Shown piece after piece: positions 28,029-36,810 of a stretch of 64,000 nt of DNA. Numbering within the stretch: the first letter of the stretch is position 1; each line of letters starts with the position of its first letter. The position numbers were made by a program, and so were the translations under genes. The stretch lies in NCBI RefSeq assembly GCF_015206895.1, contig NZ_JADEXU010000010.1:25313-89312 (forward strand). The letters are read 5' to 3'. The DNA comes from Nostoc sp. LEGE 12450. Lineage in GTDB: Bacteria; Cyanobacteriota; Cyanobacteriia; Cyanobacteriales; Nostocaceae. Below the pieces are notes generated by a model that did not search any database, was not told the origin of the DNA, and saw only the letters and a list, made by a program, of their open reading frames with translations.

Positions 28029-29318
28029 CTACTCGCGTAATGGTGCTGCTAGCTCAAATTCCTTGCCACTCGCTTTTAATGTAAATGTGGGAGATGATTC
28101 TAGATATTTAGTAAAATTGGAACCTAACTTTAATTTTTTAATAATTGAATTAGGAGATTCTCCAGTTATTTTCCGGATCTCTGTACCTAGCTTAGACACA
28201 GATAATTTAGTTTGGGGAGAATTTATATGTATATCTTGAATAATTTTAAATAGTAATTTATCTAATATTTCTCCATTAGAAATTTTTGTAAAGTCTTCTT
28301 GTCGTTCTTTTTCTTGAATACATTCAGCCAATAAGTTATTTACAACAGGGATTATTTCCTCATTTTCTGGTTGCTTTGAATTATTTGGAATATTAATATT
28401 GCATTTTTCTTGAAATGAAGTTGCAACATCAACTAGACTGTTTAATCTAGCATTGATTGATTCCTGTTCAGTTTTAATTAATTCTTGATTTGTATCAAGC
28501 ATTTTCTCAAAAGATGGAACTTCTGTTGCCATTGTTAGGGAATAATCAGTTAATTTGCCAGTATTCCGATTTTCTATATGCAAATTTTGCCCTTGTCTAC
28601 GTACCCAATAGACAATCAATCCCTGGTTTTGGAGTTCGTTACAAAGATGGTTTAAAATTCCATCGCTAGAACAGACTAATATTTCTTTAACTGTTGGATA
28701 AGAACGTAAGACACAAGCACCGAATGCAATCATTTTTGCATCAGCACTATTTTTACCTTCAGGCACATGGAAAAGTTGATAGCCACGGTTATATAGTTCA
28801 ATATCTTGCTTACCAATATTAGGATTTCTCCAGTTAGCAAATGCAATTTTAACTTGGAGAGGAAATTTACAAATACTGGCTAAAAATAATTCTGGATTAA
28901 TATCTAGTTTTAAGTTTTCTGCATCCAAAAGGAGAAGAGAGATTCCTGTTTCTAACTTATGTCTAATTTCATTTTCTAGCTGAATTTTTAAGAGCAATTG
29001 GCTGAACGCAGAATATTCTAAGCAACCAGGCGATAATATAGTTTGCAGCAGTTCTTCAGGTAATTTAAAATTAAAAGAGCCAAGACCTTGCTCTGTGATT
29101 TTTTCTTCTGGCAGGTTTTTTACTAAAGAAAGTTCCGCCGCATCAGCTATAGATGCTTTCGTATTTCCATTGCTGTGAGCAAGCAAATCCATTTCCAGGG
29201 AACAAGATAATGCAGGCTCAAAGAATTGTTTGCCACAATTTTTGCAGAGGTAATTCTGCTGGTCATTGCTACGACCATTTTTATAATATGAAGTAGATTC
29301 GCACAGAGGACATTTCAT
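28029..29318 (-). CDS. Zinc-ribbon / NYN nuclease / OST-HTH (LOTUS) protein
   Basis: Start chosen at ATG 29318 (MKCPLCES), giving 429 residues, because the extra 34 upstream residues look untranslated. Domains: a four-cysteine ribbon C3-x2-C6...C25-x2-C28 (KNGRSNDQQNYLCKNCGKQF) of the type found at the N-terminus of IS1-like transposases; a NYN/LabA-like PIN-fold region at about 120-260 with LLLLDAENLKLD (Asp132, acidic site) and ILVCSSDGILNHLCNELQ; a spacer; and a C-terminal OST-HTH/LOTUS-like domain at about 345-425 (LSVSKLGTEIRKITGESPNSIIKKL). NYN plus LOTUS proteins usually handle RNA. Single gene upstream of the pst cluster but separated from it. Confidence 0.75.
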   Translation of the reverse strand: MKCPLCESTSYYKNGRSNDQQNYLCKNCGKQFFEPALSCSLEMDLLAHSNGNTKASIADAAELSLVKNLPEEKITEQGLGSFNFKLPEELLQTILSPGCLEYSAFSQLLLKIQLENEIRHKLETGISLLLLDAENLKLDINPELFLASICKFPLQVKIAFANWRNPNIGKQDIELYNRGYQLFHVPEGKNSADAKMIAFGACVLRSYPTVKEILVCSSDGILNHLCNELQNQGLIVYWVRRQGQNLHIENRNTGKLTDYSLTMATEVPSFEKMLDTNQELIKTEQESINARLNSLVDVATSFQEKCNINIPNNSKQPENEEIIPVVNNLLAECIQEKERQEDFTKISNGEILDKLLFKIIQDIHINSPQTKLSVSKLGTEIRKITGESPNSIIKKLKLGSNFTKYLESSPTFTLKASGKEFELAAPLRE

Positions 29319-29501
29319 CTTATGATTCAGGTGGTCTAGGCAGATACTTTTCTTTAAGTATATAGTATAAAAAAAGACTGTCAATGTCACTCTGCATTGC
29401 CCAACACAAGAAGAACTCAAAGTAAGCAGAAATTAAATTCAACCTTAATTTTCGCCTGCACTATGTCATAGCCCTCTGAATAGTTGATTTTAAGAAACGC
29501 T

Positions 29502-30281
29502 TCAATTAACGCGGGCGAAAACGTAGTCACGGGTGCGAGAATCTACGGGATTAGTAAAAATTTTATTTGTAGTACCAAATTCAACCATTTGAGTAATACG
29601 ATTTTCATTACTATGAAAGAAAGCCGTAAAATCCGATAGGCGAGTAACTTGATGCATATTGTGAGTAACAATCACAATTGTTAAATCAGAGCGCAAGTTA
29701 TGGATCAAATGCTCAATTTTCATACTAGCAGCAGGATCAAGACCTGAACAAGGCTCATCCATCAACAAAACATTTGGTTTCACTGCTAAAGCCCGAGCAA
29801 TACATAATCTTTGTTGTTGACCACCAGAAAGTTCTAAAGCAGACTTGTGCAGCTTATTTTTCACTTCATCCCAAAGTTCAGCAGCTTTGATGGCAGATTC
29901 AACAATCCCGTCTAATTCTACCTTCGGATGCCATCCAATCAATTTCACTCCATAAGCAACATTATCGTAAACACTCATAGGAAAAAGATTTGGCTTGGGA
30001 AAAACCATACTAACTTGGCGACGTAAGCGATTGATATTGACCCGACGCTCATAAATACTCTGACCAAAAAACTCTACTTTTCCTTCAACCTTAACTTCTC
30101 CTTCTAATTCGCTCATGCGATTTAACGATTTAATAAAAGTAGATTTGCCACAACCGCTAGAACCAATAATTGCCGTAATTTGGTTTTGGTAAATATCCAT
30201 TGACACGCCTTCAACTATCTTTTGAGTGTCGTAATAGAAGCTGAAGTTTTTGACTCTGATGGCTGGAATTAGTTTACTCAT
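29502..30281 (-). CDS. pstB: PstB-like phosphate ABC transporter ATPase, divergent copy
   Basis: ATPase subunit of 259 residues of the high-affinity phosphate transporter, the last gene of the pst cluster and a paralogue of the gene at 30823. Seen: Walker A GSSGCGKST, signature [16 protein letters not shown], Walker [14 protein letters not shown], and H-loop VTHNMHQ. The Q-loop reads VFPKPNLFP with Pro95, where its neighbour and the family have Gln (VFQKPNPFP). That glutamine couples ATP binding to the membrane subunits, so activity may be altered. Other drifted positions include GS for GP before Walker A. It is 541 bases from the first pstB, so it may be expressed separately. Confidence 0.92.
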   Translation of the reverse strand: MSKLIPAIRVKNFSFYYDTQKIVEGVSMDIYQNQITAIIGSSGCGKSTFIKSLNRMSELEGEVKVEGKVEFFGQSIYERRVNINRLRRQVSMVFPKPNLFPMSVYDNVAYGVKLIGWHPKVELDGIVESAIKAAELWDEVKNKLHKSALELSGGQQQRLCIARALAVKPNVLLMDEPCSGLDPAASMKIEHLIHNLRSDLTIVIVTHNMHQVTRLSDFTAFFHSNENRITQMVEFGTTNKIFTNPVDSRTRDYVFARVN

Positions 30282-30822
30282 ATTGCCAAAACGTGTAAAA
30301 CAAAACTTAACTAAGTAAAACAGTACAAATCAGCACAGTTGTTTCACTATGTTACTCCTAAAAGGAGATATACATGTCAATTACGTAGTTATGCTGTAGT
30401 CATACAGCAGATAAACTGTTATTAAGGCTATGTTCCAAAAATTATCTTTTATAGACTTTTTATACCTATCTTTTTCCCCTTAATTGACGTATCATCCTTT
30501 GTTATGAAAAAGGATTTGGTCTCGTTCGATTTAAAATAGCTATATAAAAATCCACTTTGATTTTTGTTCGCGCAGCGTGGCGTAACCATACTTACTTGTG
30601 TCGGCAGGCAAGAGGCAATAGGAAATAAGGCTTTTTGAGTGGTACAAAGTTTTTTCAAAAATCAAATATGAGTTCTATCTCAATATCACATACCCTTCAT
30701 GTATAGTGAGAAGTTAGTTTATTTATCAAGATAAATTAGTAACTTTTTTAAACTATATTTTATGAGTATCTTCTAGCGCGAGATAGTTCGACAAAAATCA
30801 ATAAGTCACGCTAGAACATACC
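30282..30822. other. Gap between the two pstB genes
   Basis: A 541-base AT-rich gap containing one short GC-rich repeat (GTTCGCGCAGCGTGGCGTAA at 30566-30585). A 69-codon minus frame (30449-30658) passes through the repeat and is not called. The length suggests an independent promoter for the divergent pstB. Confidence 0.4.
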
Positions 30823-31602
30823 TTAACCGAAACGCCCTGAAATGTAGTCGCGGGTGCGAGGGTCTAGTGGATTGTTAAAGATTTGCTCTGTAGGACCAAA
30901 TTCAATCATTTGACCAATGCGACTTTCGTCGGTGCTAAAGAAAGCCGTAAAATCAGAAACGCGGGCGGCTTGCTGCATATTATGGGTAACGATCGCAATT
31001 GTCAACTCAGACTGTAAGCTATGAAGGAGTTCCTCAACTTTCATGGTGGCAATGGGGTCAAGAGCGGAGCAAGGCTCATCCATCAGCAGAACTTTCGGCT
31101 TGACTGCTAAAGCGCGGGCAATACATAATCTTTGTTGCTGACCACCAGAAAGCCCTAAAGCTGATTTATCGAGCTTATCTTTCACTTCATCCCAAAGAGC
31201 AGCGCTGTGAAGTGCAGATTCAACAATTTCATCTAATTCTAATTTTGAATTCCTGCCTGCTATTCTCATACCGTAGGCAACATTTTCGTAAATGCTTATC
31301 GGAAAAGGATTCGGTTTTTGAAACACCATGCCAATTTGGCGGCGTAATCGGTTGATATTGACACGAGGAGCGTAAATATTCTGGCCAAAAAATTCTACAT
31401 CTCCTTCAACTTTCACAGGCCCTTCTAATTCGCTAATGCGATTAAGAATTTTGATGAAGGTAGATTTACCACAACCACTAGGGCCAATAATTGCGGTTAC
31501 TTGTTTTTGATAAATATCTATTGATACCTTTTCAATTGCTTTTGTTGTGCCATAGTAAAAGCTGATATTTTTAACTTTGATAGCTGGAATTAGGTTACTC
31601 AT
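30823..31602 (-). CDS. pstB: Phosphate ABC transporter ATP-binding protein
   Basis: Canonical PstB of 259 residues, cytoplasmic motor of the PstSCAB phosphate importer. Walker A is GPSGCGKST, the Q-loop is [11 protein letters not shown] with Gln95, the signature is [19 protein letters not shown], Walker B is [13 protein letters not shown], and the H-loop is [18 protein letters not shown]. It follows pstA by 199 bases on the same strand. Unlike many bacteria, no phoU follows; a second, diverged pstB is downstream. Expression is probably phosphate-regulated, but I see no clear Pho box in this spacer. Confidence 0.95.
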   Translation of the reverse strand: MSNLIPAIKVKNISFYYGTTKAIEKVSIDIYQKQVTAIIGPSGCGKSTFIKILNRISELEGPVKVEGDVEFFGQNIYAPRVNINRLRRQIGMVFQKPNPFPISIYENVAYGMRIAGRNSKLELDEIVESALHSAALWDEVKDKLDKSALGLSGGQQQRLCIARALAVKPKVLLMDEPCSALDPIATMKVEELLHSLQSELTIAIVTHNMQQAARVSDFTAFFSTDESRIGQMIEFGPTEQIFNNPLDPRTRDYISGRFG

Positions 31603-31801
31603 GCTTGATTAAGGTGCGAAATAAAATTATAAAAACAGAATTCAGGAGTCAGAATTAAAACGAAATTATATAACAGGAATAGGAGACAATTAAATATATT
31701 TTAATTTTCTACTATTACTATTTAATAGTCTGAAATTAGTAGCCAATCGGAATCATCTACTAATTAATTCTTACCTCTGACTTCTGAATTCTGTATTCTG
31801 C

Positions 31802-32683
31802 TCATTTTATTCTTCTCTGTCTAATAACTAAGCGAGAAATAATGCTGACAGATAAAATTAAGCCGAGTAAAACTATAGAAGTAGTCCATACCAATTGGCT
31901 TTTTTCTGGATCGGGGTCGTTGTAGAGGTTAAAAATCAATACTGGTAAAGAAGCTGTTGGACTTAACAATCCTTCTGACCAATCTAGACTAAATAAAGCG
32001 GTAAAAATTAAGGGTGCTGTTTCACCAGCAGCACGAGCTACAGCTAATAAAATACCTGTAGTAATTCCGGGGATTGCAGTAGTGACAACAATGCGAAAAG
32101 TAGTTTGGAAGCGAGTTCCACCTAAAGCAGCAGAGGCGAGGCGTTGAGATGCAGGAATCAGTTTTAAGGACTCTTCTGTTGTCAGTATAATCACAGGTAG
32201 CATAATCACGGCTAAAGCAAAACCACCTGCGATCGCACTAAATCCTTTAGTTACTAGAACTATTACGCCATAAGCGAATACACCTACAACAATTGAAGGC
32301 ACGCCTGTAAGAATGCTGCTGATAAAACGAACAAGACTAGCAATTGTGTTGCTTTGTCCAAATTCTGCCAAGAAAATTCCTGTCATAATCCCTGTGGGAA
32401 TGCTTAAAATAGCACCAATTATCACCATAATTATGGTTCCCAGGATGGCATTGCCAAAGCCATTATCAATCACTGCTTTGACAAACATTTCTGATTTGAG
32501 TCCAGATATTCCCCGGATGAAAATTTCCCACAAAATCGATAACAAAGGAATGAGTGCTACACCTGTAAAACCAAAGGCGATCGCATTCATTGCATAAGTA
32601 AATATTACTCGCTCTGTTGGCAGAGGACTGCATAATTCTGCCACCAAAGATTCATCCGTTTCTGACTGGATGTAAGCACTCAT
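31802..32683 (-). CDS. pstA: Phosphate ABC transporter permease PstA
   Basis: Inner-membrane permease subunit of 293 residues with about six hydrophobic segments. The cytoplasmic coupling (EAA-like) loop reads ESLKLIPASQRLASAALGGTRFQTTFRIV, the family signature. The region GIMTGIFLAEFGQSNTIASLVRFISSILTGVPSIVVGVFAYG is typical PstA. It pairs with PstC, whose gene ends 52 bases upstream, to make the channel. A basic C-terminal tail (RLVIRQRRIK) faces the cytoplasm. Confidence 0.94.
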   Translation of the reverse strand: MSAYIQSETDESLVAELCSPLPTERVIFTYAMNAIAFGFTGVALIPLLSILWEIFIRGISGLKSEMFVKAVIDNGFGNAILGTIIMVIIGAILSIPTGIMTGIFLAEFGQSNTIASLVRFISSILTGVPSIVVGVFAYGVIVLVTKGFSAIAGGFALAVIMLPVIILTTEESLKLIPASQRLASAALGGTRFQTTFRIVVTTAIPGITTGILLAVARAAGETAPLIFTALFSLDWSEGLLSPTASLPVLIFNLYNDPDPEKSQLVWTTSIVLLGLILSVSIISRLVIRQRRIK

Positions 32684-32735
32684 AAATTTTATAAATTTTG
32701 ATTGATAAATGTCTTGCTAAGTTGCTGATAAAGTA

Positions 32736-33713
32736 TCATTTATTTTTCCCACCAACCCACTTCACCAATAGCACAGCGCCAATATTTACAGCTAGAGTCA
32801 ACCCAAACAAAATCAATCCCAAATAGCTTAAAGCACCTATATGCAATCCCGGTTCAGCTTCAGCAAATTCATTAGCTAATACAGAGGGAATTGTATAAGC
32901 TGGATCGAGTAAAGAAGCGCTGATTTGAGCAGAGTTACCAATCACCATAGTGACGGCCATTGTTTCACCCAAAGCACGTCCTAAAGCAAGCATGGCTGCA
33001 CTCACAATTCCAGAAAATCCCGATGGTAGCAAGACTCGAAAAATTGTTTCCCAACGAGTGCCACCTAAAGCCATAGATGCACTACGTAATTCTTTAGGGA
33101 TAGCCATTAAGACATCACGGCTAATTGCTGCCATTGTGGGCAAAATCATGATGGCTAGAATAACTCCAGCAGTCAACATATTAGTCCCAGAAGGATCTTC
33201 TGTATTAAACAGTGGTATCCATTTAAAAGTGCTGGCTAGCCACTTTTGTAGAGGCTCTAGAACTGGAATAAAGACAAAAATCGCCCATAGACCAATAATT
33301 ACACTGGGAATTGCTGCAATTAATTCCACAACAAATGCTAGGATGGTTCGCAGCGATGTCGGTAAGAAATTTTCACTCATGACTAAGGCTACTGCCATTC
33401 CCACCGGGACAGCAAATAAAATAGCGATCGCACTACTTACCAGAGTTCCATAAACATAGGGTAATGCACCAAAAATCTGATTACCTGTATCCCAATCTTC
33501 TCCCCACAAAAACCCCAGTCCAAACTGCTTGATGGCTGGTAGAGCTTCTGAGAAAATTACCCAACTCATCAAAAATAGTACTGCAACAGTAATCACGGCA
33601 AAAAAGTATACTAGCCGTGTAAAACCTTGGTCAAACCAGAAGTTTGCACCACTGACACCTGTTAAATTGAAACTTTCATCGCCTAGATTTGAATCATCTG
33701 ATGAATTTGCCAT
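32736..33713 (-). CDS. pstC: Phosphate ABC transporter permease PstC
   Basis: Inner-membrane permease subunit of 325 residues. An N-terminal cytoplasmic segment of about 35 residues precedes six hydrophobic stretches. Signatures are FGALPYVYGTLVSSAIAILFAVPVGMAVALVMSE, ELIAAIPSVIIGLWAIFVFIP and the coupling loop DVLMAIPKELRSASMALGGTRWETIFRVLLP. TMVIGNSAQISASLLDPAYTIPSVLANEF is characteristic of PstC. It sits between pstS and pstA on the same strand. The 177-base spacer from pstS contains two hairpins that may reduce read-through. Confidence 0.95.
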   Translation of the reverse strand: MANSSDDSNLGDESFNLTGVSGANFWFDQGFTRLVYFFAVITVAVLFLMSWVIFSEALPAIKQFGLGFLWGEDWDTGNQIFGALPYVYGTLVSSAIAILFAVPVGMAVALVMSENFLPTSLRTILAFVVELIAAIPSVIIGLWAIFVFIPVLEPLQKWLASTFKWIPLFNTEDPSGTNMLTAGVILAIMILPTMAAISRDVLMAIPKELRSASMALGGTRWETIFRVLLPSGFSGIVSAAMLALGRALGETMAVTMVIGNSAQISASLLDPAYTIPSVLANEFAEAEPGLHIGALSYLGLILFGLTLAVNIGAVLLVKWVGGKNK

Positions 33714-33805
33714 TACAAATCAATAAAATAGATTTTTTATTACTACTAGAACGAGTTATTAACTTACTCTAGTAGGAGAGAAAATTATTAAGATAATCCC
33801 CCTAT

Positions 33806-33860
33806 TCCCTCTTTTTAAGGGAGAATCTTAAAATCCCCCTTTTTAAGTGGGTTGGGGGAT
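33806..33860 (-). promoter_or_regulatory. Two hairpins between pstS and pstC
   Basis: TCCCTCTTTTTAAGGGA (33806-33822) and ATCCCCC/GGGGGAT (33833-33839 with 33854-33860) would form in the pstS-pstC transcript. Such spacer stems often make the binding-protein mRNA more abundant than the permease mRNA by partial termination or 3'-end protection. The sequence also resembles a dispersed ATCCCCC repeat. Confidence 0.45.
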
Positions 33861-33890
33861 ATTTTCTACGTAAGTCCTAAAGATTGCAAA

Positions 33891-34934
33891 TTAAGGTTTG
33901 ATAGAGCTATTAACTGTTTGAAGCACCCGATTTGCTACATCAGATGGAATTTTGGTGTAGTTGAGGTCATCGTTATACTGTTGACCATCCTTCAATACCC
34001 AATTAATCCATTTCTTAATTGCATCAGCCTTAGCAGGATTAGCATACTGTTTGTAAACCATCATCCAAGTAAGACCAACAATGGGATAACCTTGTCCTGG
34101 ATCTCCTACAAAAACACGGTAATTATCTGGGAAAGTAACAGTTGATAAAGCTGCATTTGCAGATTGTAAAGAAGGAGCAACAAATTCTCCTTTCTTATTT
34201 TGTACCAGTGCTGATTTGAGGTTGTTTTGGACAGCGTAGCTATATTCTACATAACCGATAGAACCAGGAGTCCGAGCTACTATAGCAGCTACGCCTGGAT
34301 TCCCTTTGCCTTTGAGGACATTTGGCAAATTCCATTTTGGAGCAGTGTTAGTTCCAACTCTGCCTTTAAAATAGCCACTGATGGCACTCAAGTGATTAGT
34401 AAAAATGAAAGTTGTACCGCTACTATCGGCACGAACAGCAAATTTAATTGTTTGATTTGGTAGATTAGCACCTGGATTATCAGCTTTAATTTTTGCGTCA
34501 TCCCATTTGGTAATTTGACCTGAATAAATTGCTGGTAGTGTAGCGCGGGACAATTTGAGATCGTTAACACCCGGAAGATTGTAAACAACAGAAACAGCAC
34601 CGCCGGCTGTGGGTACTAAGATTGCACCGTTCTTGACTTTAGAAATTTCATCATCTTTCATTGCAGCGTCACTACCACCAAAGTCAACGGTTCCAGCGAT
34701 GACTTGACGAATACCGCCGCCACTACCAATTGCTTGATAGTTAATTTTCAAGTCTGGATATTTCTTCTTCACTTCACGAGCATACCGTTCGTAAAGCGGA
34801 GCCGGAAAAGTTGCTCCTGCACCATTGAGAGTTTCAGCTTGTGCGATCGCACTAAAAAATGGACTAAGTGCAACAGAAGTTGTCACCAATGAAGTAGCAA
34901 CGACACGATTCAAGGTGGTGGTCGAAAAAATCAT
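33891..34934 (-). CDS. pstS: Phosphate ABC transporter substrate-binding protein
   Basis: Periplasmic phosphate-binding protein of 347 residues. A signal peptide of about 32 residues ends IAQA. It is followed by the hallmark LNGAGATFPAPLYERYAREVKKKYPDLKINYQAIGSGGGIRQVIAGTVDFGGSDAAM and, later, VRADSSGTTFIFTNHLS, whose Ser-Gly-Thr residues bind phosphate. It heads the pst cluster and is presumably its most strongly expressed member. The upstream 338 bases carry scattered 8-mers resembling single Pho-box units but no properly spaced triplet. Confidence 0.96.
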   Translation of the reverse strand: MIFSTTTLNRVVATSLVTTSVALSPFFSAIAQAETLNGAGATFPAPLYERYAREVKKKYPDLKINYQAIGSGGGIRQVIAGTVDFGGSDAAMKDDEISKVKNGAILVPTAGGAVSVVYNLPGVNDLKLSRATLPAIYSGQITKWDDAKIKADNPGANLPNQTIKFAVRADSSGTTFIFTNHLSAISGYFKGRVGTNTAPKWNLPNVLKGKGNPGVAAIVARTPGSIGYVEYSYAVQNNLKSALVQNKKGEFVAPSLQSANAALSTVTFPDNYRVFVGDPGQGYPIVGLTWMMVYKQYANPAKADAIKKWINWVLKDGQQYNDDLNYTKIPSDVANRVLQTVNSSIKP

Positions 34935-35272
34935 ATTACCTCTGATTAAAGGAATATCTTCCTGCTGTAATTCCAGCCTTAATCAAGGTACATTTGTTAT
35001 GGTTAAATTTTCTTTAACAATTGATAAATAAAAAATTAAAATGCGTTTAAATCTTAATTTAAAATATGTTTTATTTGTTGATATTTGATTGATAGATTAT
35101 TTAGTAAAAAGATGCCAATATAAACGTAATTTTAATTTAAATAATTAAAAATGAGTAAATAACTAAATTTAAAAAATATAACTTTGCTAGAAAATGGATA
35201 AAAATCTGTGTTTCTCAGTGAGTGCCTAAAATTAAGTAGCAATTCCAAATTATTCGTTGTTAGACTGTGCAT
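34935..35272. other. pst upstream region
   Basis: A 338-base AT-rich region before pstS. On the minus strand, 8-mers fitting the cyanobacterial Pho-box unit (TTTAATTT, TTTAACCA, TTTAATCA) occur but are not in the 11-base phase of a functional box. It presumably contains the pst promoter; I cannot place it. Confidence 0.35.
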
Positions 35273-36091
35273 CTACACGGAATCAGGATCTTGTTCCTGA
35301 TAATATCGCTCTTCTTGAGAAGGATGTCTTCCGTGGCAAGCATAAACACTATAGCCATCAGCAAATTGAAGAGCAGGTTCTCCTTCAGCATGAAGTATAT
35401 TTTCTTCGTCAAAAGACAACTTACAAGGGCGATCACAGACTATACAAACCTTTTCAAATTGGAACATAAAACCACAATTTTGCATTAAATCTTTAAGTAC
35501 ATTCCATTTTTTCTTGTCGTGTTGAAGGTTAAGAACTGAGATACAAAAATCCAACATACAACCCCAAATTGCCCATTCTGCTGGTCTAGTCAAGTTATTT
35601 CTAAAGTATAAAATATCAGTAAATTCAAGTTCAAGTTTCTCAAGATCGGCAGTTAGTTGATGTTCCAAACATCTTCCTGTGTAGGTAAAGTATGAAATTA
35701 GTGGATGACTATGAGTTGAGTAGTACGGAAATTCAGGGTGTTGAACTTGGTTCCGCAATCTGATACAGAGATGTTCGTCAAGTTGTTGCGTTATTCCATG
35801 TAGAAGGTGATCTATTACTCTTTTACCGAATTTCATGTGGATATCGCGCCCTAGATATGCCTTAAAGTTCTCTATAGTAAGAGTCTTCTCAATTGCGGTC
35901 ATCGGACTGCTATAGAATAATATCTCAGGTTCAGGATAATCACTCACCGCATAAGCAGCTTTGATTACTGCTGCGACTTTTTCTTGCTTAATTGATTCAG
36001 TTGATATTTGTATTGACCGCCACTTATCTCTATAGATAGATAGCATTGCCTCTTGTTCATCAGATAGTTCGGTGATGATGTGTTTTGGCAT
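35273..36091 (-). CDS. DUF6745-like hypothetical protein
   Basis: Protein of 272 residues. The N-terminal LSDEQEAMLSIYRDKWRSIQISTESIKQEKVAAVIKAAYAVSDYPEPEILFYSSP and the C-terminal EGEPALQFADGYSVYACHGR match the cyanobacterial and plant-pathogen DUF6745 pattern as I recall it. That family is tied to leucine-rich-repeat-like or mobile proteins but has no known activity. The end here is shorter than usual. It contains a Cys pair (CIVCDRPC) that could bind metal. It lies 48 bases downstream of the Uma2 gene on the same strand and may share its transcript. Confidence 0.6.
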   Translation of the reverse strand: MPKHIITELSDEQEAMLSIYRDKWRSIQISTESIKQEKVAAVIKAAYAVSDYPEPEILFYSSPMTAIEKTLTIENFKAYLGRDIHMKFGKRVIDHLLHGITQQLDEHLCIRLRNQVQHPEFPYYSTHSHPLISYFTYTGRCLEHQLTADLEKLELEFTDILYFRNNLTRPAEWAIWGCMLDFCISVLNLQHDKKKWNVLKDLMQNCGFMFQFEKVCIVCDRPCKLSFDEENILHAEGEPALQFADGYSVYACHGRHPSQEERYYQEQDPDSV

Positions 36092-36139
36092 ATATATTTT
36101 CAGTATAAAAATAGTAAGTTGGCCTGAAAAAAATATTTG

Positions 36140-36709
36140 TTACGCAGTCACCTTTAACCATCCAAAAATATCACCTACCGTCAACTGTAACCCCTGGCAG
36201 AACTCTGGCACTGGTAAAACAGACTCAATTTCCTCAAAAGGTAAAGGTTGTTGTCCCGCAGGATAAACAGCAATGAACCGCTCATCGGGGTCAATTAACC
36301 AACCCATTTGAGTCCCATGATTGAGAGCGTGTAAGATTTTTTTTGTAACTTTTGTATGACTTTGTTCGGGGGAGAGAATTTCAATTATCCAGTCGGGTGC
36401 TACAGTAAATGTATTGGCAATATCACCATTTTCATCTACGGGAAGCCTTGCCCAAGAAAATACAGCGACATCGGGAACTATAGAACGTCCTGCAAAAGTG
36501 CAACGCAATTCTGGAAAAGCCCAACCCATTTTTTGGACTTTGATAACAGAATTGATTGTGGGACAAAGTTCTCCTTGAATAGTGCTATGTTTTCCTTGAG
36601 GCATAGGTTTTGGAATGATTTTCCCATCGATGTATTCGCAATACGGTTTAGTTTCTGGTAGTGCGATAAACTCTTCTAGGGTCAATATTTTATTTGATAT
36701 TTGTATCAT
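36140..36709 (-). CDS. Uma2 family protein (DUF820, PD-(D/E)XK fold)
   Basis: Protein of 189 residues of the very expanded cyanobacterial Uma2 family, restriction endonuclease-like in fold but of unproven function. Seen: LTLEEFIALPETKPYCEYIDGKIIPKPMPQGKHSTIQGEL, VPDVAVFSWARLP (catalytic Asp), and PDWIIEILSPEQSHTKVTKKILHALNHGTQMGWLIDPDERFIAVY (E-x-x-S and Lys). Key residues D...E-x-L-S...K are in place. These families move readily between genomes; no transposase adjoins. Confidence 0.88.
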   Translation of the reverse strand: MIQISNKILTLEEFIALPETKPYCEYIDGKIIPKPMPQGKHSTIQGELCPTINSVIKVQKMGWAFPELRCTFAGRSIVPDVAVFSWARLPVDENGDIANTFTVAPDWIIEILSPEQSHTKVTKKILHALNHGTQMGWLIDPDERFIAVYPAGQQPLPFEEIESVLPVPEFCQGLQLTVGDIFGWLKVTA

Positions 36710-36810
36710 GATTATCCTAGCTTCAACTTATAATACTTTTTGACATCGTTAGTATTTATCTTATTCTAAAATATTTTTCAATTTACCAATCCGTAAACAT
36801 CTAAATTATT

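Noticed and set aside
30449..30658. 69-codon minus frame between pstB genes
   Set aside because: It passes through a dispersed repeat; no supporting features.
34935..35272. Pho box before pstS
   Set aside because: Single 8-mers fit the unit, but the required 11-base-spaced triplet is absent.
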